This document shows, one piece after another, positions 55,103 to 61,102 of a DNA stretch of 64,000 nucleotides. The stretch is from positions 1-64,000 of the forward strand of contig JADZGB010000001.1 in NCBI GenBank assembly GCA_020854105.1. Reading direction: 5' to 3'. Position 1 is the stretch's first letter; the number at the start of each line of letters is the position of its first letter. The DNA is from Burkholderiales bacterium. GTDB taxonomy: Bacteria > Pseudomonadota > Gammaproteobacteria > Burkholderiales > SHXO01. A program made the translations under genes and the position numbers. Under the pieces are notes generated by a model, which worked only from the letters and a program-made list of their open reading frames with translations, ran no database searches and was not told the origin of the DNA.

Positions 55103-55272
55103 GCTACACCCTGGTGGAGTTTCGCCGCTACAGCGCGGCGGCCGCCAGGCGCGAGCGGCAGCAGCGCGCCGATCTGATGGTCGCCGTGCGGCTTGCCTTC
55201 CACGCCAAGGCCGGCGCGTTGCGCAAGGTGCTCACCCAGCTCGAACGAGACAGCGATAGCGATGGCGAATGA
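54665..55272 (+). CDS. Tail assembly chaperone, predicted -1 frameshift product (gpGT-like)
   Basis: The -1 frame from 54982 to stop 55270-55272 encodes FQRLIAAGHARRDILSYTLVEFRRYSAAAARRERQQ..., which resembles the T part of known chaperones. No ATG, GTG or TTG occurs in that frame between the slip site and 55114, so separate initiation before the conserved part is unlikely. With slipping at 54982-54988 the product would be about 202 residues. It overlaps the tape-measure start by 11 bases. Confidence 0.68.
54982..54988 (+). promoter_or_regulatory. Slippery heptamer T TTT TTC
   Basis: In the zero frame the codons GAT TTT TTC form the X XXY YYZ heptamer TTTTTTC, a standard -1 ribosomal slip site, inside the overlap of the two chaperone frames. 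Confidence 0.65.
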
Positions 55273-58200
55273 TTTCGCACTGAAGCTCCGGATCGACGCC
55301 CTGGTCAGCGGCGCGAAGGATGTCGTTGCGCTCGCCAACGAGCTCAAGGCGCTCGCCTCCGCGGCCGCGGGAAAGAGCGGCGATCCCACCAGCAGCATCG
55401 AGCAGGGTGCGATCGAGGCCGCGCAGAGTGTGCGCGACCTGGGGCGTGATCTGAAGGATATGGCCACCGCGGCCGTGCGCGGCGCTGGTGCGCAGCCTAC
55501 GGACGGCATCAAGCAGGGAGCACTCGATGCAGCGAACAACGTCCGCGCGCTTGCGAGCGAGCTGCAGGAGATGGCGGCCGCGGTCGCGCGAAAGCCGGCA
55601 GAGCAGACGGCGAGCATCGAGCAGGGCGCGCTCGAGGCGGCAAGCAATGTTCGCGCGCTTGCGCGCGATCTCGATGCGCTGAGCGCGGCTGCCGCGCGCA
55701 GAAGCGCTGATCCTACTGCCGGGATCGAGCAGGGCGCAGTTGAGGCCGGCGCCAGCATTCAGGCGCTTGCGCGCGATCTCGCGGCGCTCGCCGAGGCGGC
55801 AACCCGACGGGCCGCCGATCCCGCCGCAGGCATCGAGCAGGGGGCGATCGAGGCGGCCGGCGCGGTCCGCGCACTCGCGAGTGAACTGGGTGCACTCGCC
55901 GCTGGCGCAGCGCGCACCAGCGGGGACCCGAGCGTGGGGATCGAGCAAGGAGCGATCGAGGCGTCGGAAAACGTTCGTTCACTTATCCGCGATCTCGACA
56001 CGCTGACCGCCGCCGCGACCCGCAGCAGCCCCACCGATCCCGCCCAGGGCATTGAACAGGGTGCGATCGATGCGGCCGACCGGGTGCGCGCGCTCGGGCA
56101 TGCTCTGGAGGCGCTGGCTACCGGTACCTCGCAGCTTGGCGCAGCAGCGCCCACGGCGGCCATCGAGCAGGGTGCGGTAGAAGCGTCCGCGACGGTACGC
56201 ACGCTGTCGACCGATCTCGCCAACCTGGCGGCAGCGCCCGCGCCTCGTACCAACGATTCAACCGCTGGCATCGAGCAGGGGGCGATCCGAGCATCTGCCA
56301 AGGTCCGCTCTCTGGCGAACGACCTCGGCGTGCTCACGGCCGCGGCCGCGCGCAAACCAGGCGATCCGGCCGATGCCTTGAGCAAGGGCGTGCTCGCGGC
56401 GGCGAAGAATGTCCGTGCGCTCGCACGTGACCTGAACGCTGTGGCCGCTGCTGCCAGCCGCAAGGTGCCGGATCCCACCGGCGGCATGGACCAGCGACTG
56501 CAGAAGGCCGTAGCGAATGTCCGTGGGCTTGCGCGCGAGCTGAACAAGCTCACCGCAACGAACAGCCGGCCGCTGCCGGACAACACCAAGCCTCTGCGCG
56601 ATGGCGCTGAGAAGACCACGAGTGTGGTCGCGAAGTTGCGCGGCGAGCTCACCAAGTTCTTCGCTGTGGGCGCGATCGTGCAGTTCTTCCGCTCGGTGAA
56701 CGAAGAGATCATCCGCACCGAGTCCGCCTTCCGCGGCCTGCGGTCGGTGGCCGAGTTCACCGGCGTGGGTATTGAGGGCGCCTACAAGGCCGCCACCGAT
56801 GCGGCGGCCGACGGACTCATCACCGTAGCCGATGCCTCAAAGGCCCTGCAGAACCTGCTTGCGCGTGGCTTCAGCCTCGACCAGGCGATCGACACCATCA
56901 ATCGGCTGAAGGATGCGGCAGCATTCAACCGCCAGGCGAGCCTGTCGATGGCCGAGGCGGTGGTGAGCGCTACCGAGGGCTTGAAGAACGAGAACTCGGT
57001 GCTGGTGGACAACGCCGGGGTCACGAAGAACGTCTCCATCATGTGGCAGGAGTACGCCAACAAGATCGGGGTGACGGTAGCCGAGCTCACCCAGGCGCAG
57101 AAGGTCGAGGCCGAGTACCAGGGCGTCATGCGCGAGACCGAGGCGCAGCTTGGCAATTCGGCCAAGGCCGCGGAGGGGTTGCAGGGTCAGCAGGCGAAGC
57201 TCAGCGCTTCCATGCGCGAGTTCAAGGCCGTGCTCGGCGATGCGCTCACGCCGGCCCTGATCGAGTTCGCCAACGCCGGAAAGTGGATCGTCGAGAACGT
57301 GCTGCATCCGTGGCTGCGTGGAATGCGCATCATCGGCGCGGCGTTTGCCGCCGTTGGTCGCGACATCGGCATCATGATGGACGCGATCACGAGCCGTAGC
57401 TTCGCTGGGATCGGCGATCGCTTCCGCAAGAACGCCGAGCAGTTCCGCGCCACGGTCGAGAAGATCGCCACCGAGACGGTCGGAACGCTGAGCTTTACCG
57501 AGAACGTTGAGGGCAAGCCCAACCCCCAGCGCCGCCAGGCGTTCGAGGAGCGGTTGAAGAGCAACGTCAAGCCGAAGAAGGAAAAGAAGGAGAAGAAGGA
57601 GCAGGACACGACCTCGGCCGAGATCGCCAACGTGCGGGCGCTTGCCGAGGCCGAGCTCGACGCGATCAGATCAAGCCTAGAGCTTGCGCAAGCCGAATAC
57701 GATCGGGCACTCGCGCGCAACCTGATCTCCACCAGGGAGTATTACGCCGCGCGCACCGCCATCCAGCAGCGCGCCATCGACGCGCAGATGGAGGCGCTGC
57801 AGACCGAGCTCGCGGCCCAGAGCGCCGTGGCGCGCAGCGGCAGCAGCGAGAACGAACGGCTGCGGGCGAAGGCGGAGGTCGCCAAGATCGGGGGCGAGTT
57901 GACGCAGCTCGCCCAGCGCCGCGGCGAGGTCGAGCGCCAGGCCGCCTTCGAGGTCGCCAAGATCGAGGGCGAGCTGGCCGACCAGCTCGCCGCGGTGCGC
58001 GGGGAGCTGGTGCAGCTGTCCAATGCCACCACACCGGCCACCCGGCGCGAGGCGATCGAGCGCGAGCTCCAGCCGCTGCTCGATCGGGTGCGCGCCGCCG
58101 GCGATCGCGAGGGCGAGGCGCAGATCGTGCGGCTCATCGACCTGCGCGCGGCGCAGGCCGAGCTCGCCGAGCTCGAGCGCCTGTATGCCCAGACGATCGA

Positions 58201-58975
58201 GCGCATGCAGGCGCAGGAGCAGTCGATCGACGTGCAGCGCGGCGCCGGGCTCATCACTGAGCGCGAAGCGCGCCAGCAGATCGTACAGCTGCACCAGGAC
58301 GCCGCCGCTGAGGTCGAACAGCTCATCCCGCTCATGGAGCGCCTGGCGGCGGTCACCGGCGACCCGGCGGCGATCACCCGGCTGCAGCAGATGCGCGCCG
58401 AGATCGCCGGCCTGAAGACGCCCATCAACGAGGCCGGAGTGGAGCTCAACCGCGCCTTCACCGATGGGCTCTCCAGCGGTCTGCAGGTCGCGATGAAGGA
58501 CATCCGCGACGTCGGCGATGCCGCGATGTCGGTGGTCGACTCCGTGGCGAATGCCATCAGCCGCATGGTTTCGGAGTCGCTCGCGCAGAACCTCTTTCAG
58601 GGGCTGTTCGGATCCAACCCTGGCCAGGGCGCCGGCTTCGGCGGGTGGCTCGCCAATCTCTTCCAGTTCCACCGCGGCGGTGTCGTGGGCCGCGACGGCG
58701 ATCCCGTGCGGCTCACCGCGCAGCAGTTCCTGAGCGCGCTGCCGCGCTTTCACGACGGCGGGCTAGCACGCAACGAGACGCTGGCCGTGCTCGAGCATGG
58801 CGAAGAGGTGCTCACTCGCGACGATCCGCGTCACCGTGACAACGCCGGGCGGGCCGCGCCCAGCGTGAACATGTACATCAGCACGCCCAACGCCGAGAGC
58901 TTTCGAAAGAGCTCCAGCCAGCTGCTCGCGGATGCCCGTGCCGGCCTGGCGCGCGCGTCGAGGAACGGCCGATGA
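55262..58975 (+). CDS. Tail tape measure protein with tandem 36-residue repeats
   Basis: The 1237-residue protein sets tail length. Residues 45-443 consist of eleven repeats of 36-37 residues. Residues about 460-690 hold the conserved tape-measure domain (VNEEIIRTESAFRGLRSVAEFTGVG, FSLDQAIDTINRLKDAAAFNRQ, LTQAQKVEAEYQ). Coiled-coil and a Lys/Glu-rich hinge follow (residues about 760-1060). The C-terminal part (LSSGLQVAMKDIRDVGDAAM, FHRGGVVGRDGD, LEHGEEVLTRDDPRH) is typical of siphovirus tape measures. At about 0.15 nm per residue it predicts a tail near 185 nm. Confidence 0.93.
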   Translation: MANDFALKLRIDALVSGAKDVVALANELKALASAAAGKSGDPTSSIEQGAIEAAQSVRDLGRDLKDMATAAVRGAGAQPTDGIKQGALDAANNVRALASELQEMAAAVARKPAEQTASIEQGALEAASNVRALARDLDALSAAAARRSADPTAGIEQGAVEAGASIQALARDLAALAEAATRRAADPAAGIEQGAIEAAGAVRALASELGALAAGAARTSGDPSVGIEQGAIEASENVRSLIRDLDTLTAAATRSSPTDPAQGIEQGAIDAADRVRALGHALEALATGTSQLGAAAPTAAIEQGAVEASATVRTLSTDLANLAAAPAPRTNDSTAGIEQGAIRASAKVRSLANDLGVLTAAAARKPGDPADALSKGVLAAAKNVRALARDLNAVAAAASRKVPDPTGGMDQRLQKAVANVRGLARELNKLTATNSRPLPDNTKPLRDGAEKTTSVVAKLRGELTKFFAVGAIVQFFRSVNEEIIRTESAFRGLRSVAEFTGVGIEGAYKAATDAAADGLITVADASKALQNLLARGFSLDQAIDTINRLKDAAAFNRQASLSMAEAVVSATEGLKNENSVLVDNAGVTKNVSIMWQEYANKIGVTVAELTQAQKVEAEYQGVMRETEAQLGNSAKAAEGLQGQQAKLSASMREFKAVLGDALTPALIEFANAGKWIVENVLHPWLRGMRIIGAAFAAVGRDIGIMMDAITSRSFAGIGDRFRKNAEQFRATVEKIATETVGTLSFTENVEGKPNPQRRQAFEERLKSNVKPKKEKKEKKEQDTTSAEIANVRALAEAELDAIRSSLELAQAEYDRALARNLISTREYYAARTAIQQRAIDAQMEALQTELAAQSAVARSGSSENERLRAKAEVAKIGGELTQLAQRRGEVERQAAFEVAKIEGELADQLAAVRGELVQLSNATTPATRREAIERELQPLLDRVRAAGDREGEAQIVRLIDLRAAQAELAELERLYAQTIERMQAQEQSIDVQRGAGLITEREARQQIVQLHQDAAAEVEQLIPLMERLAAVTGDPAAITRLQQMRAEIAGLKTPINEAGVELNRAFTDGLSSGLQVAMKDIRDVGDAAMSVVDSVANAISRMVSESLAQNLFQGLFGSNPGQGAGFGGWLANLFQFHRGGVVGRDGDPVRLTAQQFLSALPRFHDGGLARNETLAVLEHGEEVLTRDDPRHRDNAGRAAPSVNMYISTPNAESFRKSSSQLLADARAGLARASRNGR
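55394..56590 (+). repeat. Eleven tandem 108-bp repeats in the tape-measure gene
   Basis: The units encode variants of GIEQGAIEAA..VRALARDL followed by an Ala-rich segment and a short Asp-Pro turn. Units 2-9 keep the (E/K)QGA core; units 10 and 11 are degenerate, and a half-unit precedes the first. Codons differ between units. Confidence 0.88.
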
Positions 58976-59847
58976 CCCCCTTCGTCGAGGAGCGCGTCAA
59001 CGACGGCCTGGTGATCTACGGCACGATCGGCGGGCCGCATTTTTCCACGGAGATCGGCGAGCTGCGCTCGGGCGCCGAGCAGCGCAACCAGCGCTATTCC
59101 AGCGGGCTGGGCGACTGGGAGCTGGGCGATCGCCTGGTCAAGAAGGAGGAGCTCAGCTACATCATCGGGTTCTTCCGTGCCCGCCGCGGCAGCACGGTCG
59201 GATTCCGCTACAAGGATTGGGGCGATTTCGAGGTCGGCCAGGCCGACGGCCGGCTGCTCGGCACGCTGGGCCAGTCGACCTATCAGCTGGGCAAGCGCTA
59301 CGGCTCGGGCGCGGACTACGAGGGCCGGGTCATCCGCAAACCCGTAGCGGGGACCGTCACCGTCTACCGCAACGGCACGCCGGTGAGCGTAGGCGCTGGT
59401 GCGGGCCAGATCTCGCTCGACACCACCACCGGCCAGGTGGTGTTCGTCCCCGATGTCAGCCGCGCGATCAGTGCAATCAGCAAGGCAAGCAACTGCCAGA
59501 TCACCACCGCGGTCGCTCACCCGTTCTCCAACGGGCAGGCCGTCTACCTGGCCGGAATCGGTGGCATGGTCCAGCTCAATGCGCGCATCGTCACCGTCAC
59601 GGTGGTGGACGCGACGAAGTTCACGATCGGCATCGACACCAGCGGGTACGGGACGTACACCAGCGGCGGGACGGCGGCGCGCTACGCGCAAGGCTCCGAG
59701 GTGCTCACTTGGGCCGGGCAATTCGACGTGCCGGTGCGATTCGCCAGCGATCGACTGCGCCATCGCTTCCGCGCAATGGACCCCGGCACCGGTGAGCGCC
59801 TGTTCGACTTGGACACGCTGCCGATCAAGGAGCTGCGCAAGCCGTGA
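58972..59847 (+). CDS. DUF2460 distal tail protein with inserted beta domain
   Basis: The 291-residue protein has the DUF2460/TIGR02217 frame (VNDGLVIYGTIGGPHFSTEIGELRSGAEQRNQRYSSGLGDWELGDR..., ending FRAMDPGTGERLFDLDTLPIKEL). It matches the distal-tail protein of GTA-like tails. Residues about 168-240 (TTAVAHPFSNGQAVYLAGIGGM...FTIGIDTSGYGTYTSGGTA) are an extra E1-FCCH-like beta segment not present in short members. ATGA overlap with the tape measure. Confidence 0.9.
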   Translation: MTPFVEERVNDGLVIYGTIGGPHFSTEIGELRSGAEQRNQRYSSGLGDWELGDRLVKKEELSYIIGFFRARRGSTVGFRYKDWGDFEVGQADGRLLGTLGQSTYQLGKRYGSGADYEGRVIRKPVAGTVTVYRNGTPVSVGAGAGQISLDTTTGQVVFVPDVSRAISAISKASNCQITTAVAHPFSNGQAVYLAGIGGMVQLNARIVTVTVVDATKFTIGIDTSGYGTYTSGGTAARYAQGSEVLTWAGQFDVPVRFASDRLRHRFRAMDPGTGERLFDLDTLPIKELRKP

Positions 59848-60686
59848 AGGACGCCAGCCCCGGGATGATCGCGCACCTCGGGTCCGAGGTGACCACGCTC
59901 GCGGTGTGCCTGAGGATCGAGTGCGTGGATGGCCTGGTGCTGGCGGTCACCGATCACGACCTGCCGCTCACGATCGACGGGCTGACCTACGAGCCGGCGC
60001 TGGACATCACCGCGGTGACCAGTGCATCGGACATGTCGGTGGGCAATCTCGACGCTGAGGGCCTCATCGACAGCGCGGGCATTACCGCGCAGGACATCGA
60101 GACCGGCAAGTACGACGGCGCGGCCGTGGAGGTGTTCGAGGTCAACTGGAAGTCTCCGCAGCTCGGCCGGCTGCAGCTGCGCAGGGGTCACATCGGCGAG
60201 GCCATCCCCGAGGGGGCGCGCTGGCGCTTCGAGGTGCGCGACCTGGTGCAGCGCTACACCCAGCAGATCGTGGAGCTGACCTCGATCACCTGCCGCGCCG
60301 ACCTGGGCGATGCGCGCTGCGGCGCCGGACTCGAAGCACTCGAGGTCTCTGGCATCGTCCAGACGGTGACCAGCAGGCGCACGTTCACCGACAGCGCGCG
60401 GACCGAGGTCGATGGCTATTTCGACCACGGCAAAGTGACCTTTATAAGCGGTCTCAATACCGGGTTGAGCATGGAGGTCAAGCTCTATCAGGTAGGCGCC
60501 CTCGAGCTGCATCTGCCGATGCCCTACGCGATCGAACCCGGGGACCTCTACGAGGTCACGCCAGGCTGCGACAAACTGTTCGCCACGTGCCGCGATCGCT
60601 ACGGCAACCAGAACAACTTCCGCGGCGAGCCACATCTCCCAGGTGAGCACGCCTTCGAGTTTCGTGTGCCGCCGCCCTCGTCATGA
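59844..60686 (+). CDS. Phage BR0599-family tail hub protein (DUF2163)
   Basis: This 280-residue hub protein of GTA-like tails contains TVAVT-like strands (VLAVTDHDLPLTIDGLTYEP), the Cys pattern CRADLGDARCGAG, and the C-terminal YEVTPGCDKLFATCRDRYGNQNNFRGEPHLPG, where the cysteines may bind an Fe-S cluster or metal. GTG 59844 overlaps the previous stop. Confidence 0.92.
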   Translation: MKDASPGMIAHLGSEVTTLAVCLRIECVDGLVLAVTDHDLPLTIDGLTYEPALDITAVTSASDMSVGNLDAEGLIDSAGITAQDIETGKYDGAAVEVFEVNWKSPQLGRLQLRRGHIGEAIPEGARWRFEVRDLVQRYTQQIVELTSITCRADLGDARCGAGLEALEVSGIVQTVTSRRTFTDSARTEVDGYFDHGKVTFISGLNTGLSMEVKLYQVGALELHLPMPYAIEPGDLYEVTPGCDKLFATCRDRYGNQNNFRGEPHLPGEHAFEFRVPPPSS

Positions 60687-61102
60687 TCAGCCCCCTCCTG
60701 ATTGTCGAGGCCGCGCGAGCCTATCGCGACGTGCCCTATCTCCACCAGGGACGCTCGCGTGCGGGGCTCGACTGCGTGGGGCTGTTGATCAAGGTGGGCC
60801 ACGACGTCGGTCTGATCCCCGCCTCGTGGGACTACACGCACTACGAGCGTGCGCAATGGCCGTGGGTGATGCTCAAGGAGGTGCGCCGCTGGTTCGTCGA
60901 GCGGCGTGATGGTCCCTATCCTGGCGACCTGATCGTGATCAGGCCGAGTCCGAGACTGCAGCATTCCCTGCACGTGGGAATCTTCACCGGGTCAGGCGTC
61001 ATCCACGCCTCGTTCCTGGTGCAGCGAGTGATCGAGCACCGACTCACCTCCGAGTGGGTCTACCGTCGGCGTGGCCTGTACGGCTGGTTGGGAGCGGCCT
61101 AG
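60683..61102 (+). CDS. NlpC/P60-family tail peptidase
   Basis: The 139-residue peptidase is of the C40 type, with catalytic Cys31 (GLDCVGLL) and His97 (HSLHVGIF). It would cut peptidoglycan cross-links during DNA entry. It lies between hub and host-specificity gene, as in GTA-like modules. The ATG overlaps the upstream stop. Confidence 0.92.
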   Translation: MISPLLIVEAARAYRDVPYLHQGRSRAGLDCVGLLIKVGHDVGLIPASWDYTHYERAQWPWVMLKEVRRWFVERRDGPYPGDLIVIRPSPRLQHSLHVGIFTGSGVIHASFLVQRVIEHRLTSEWVYRRRGLYGWLGAA

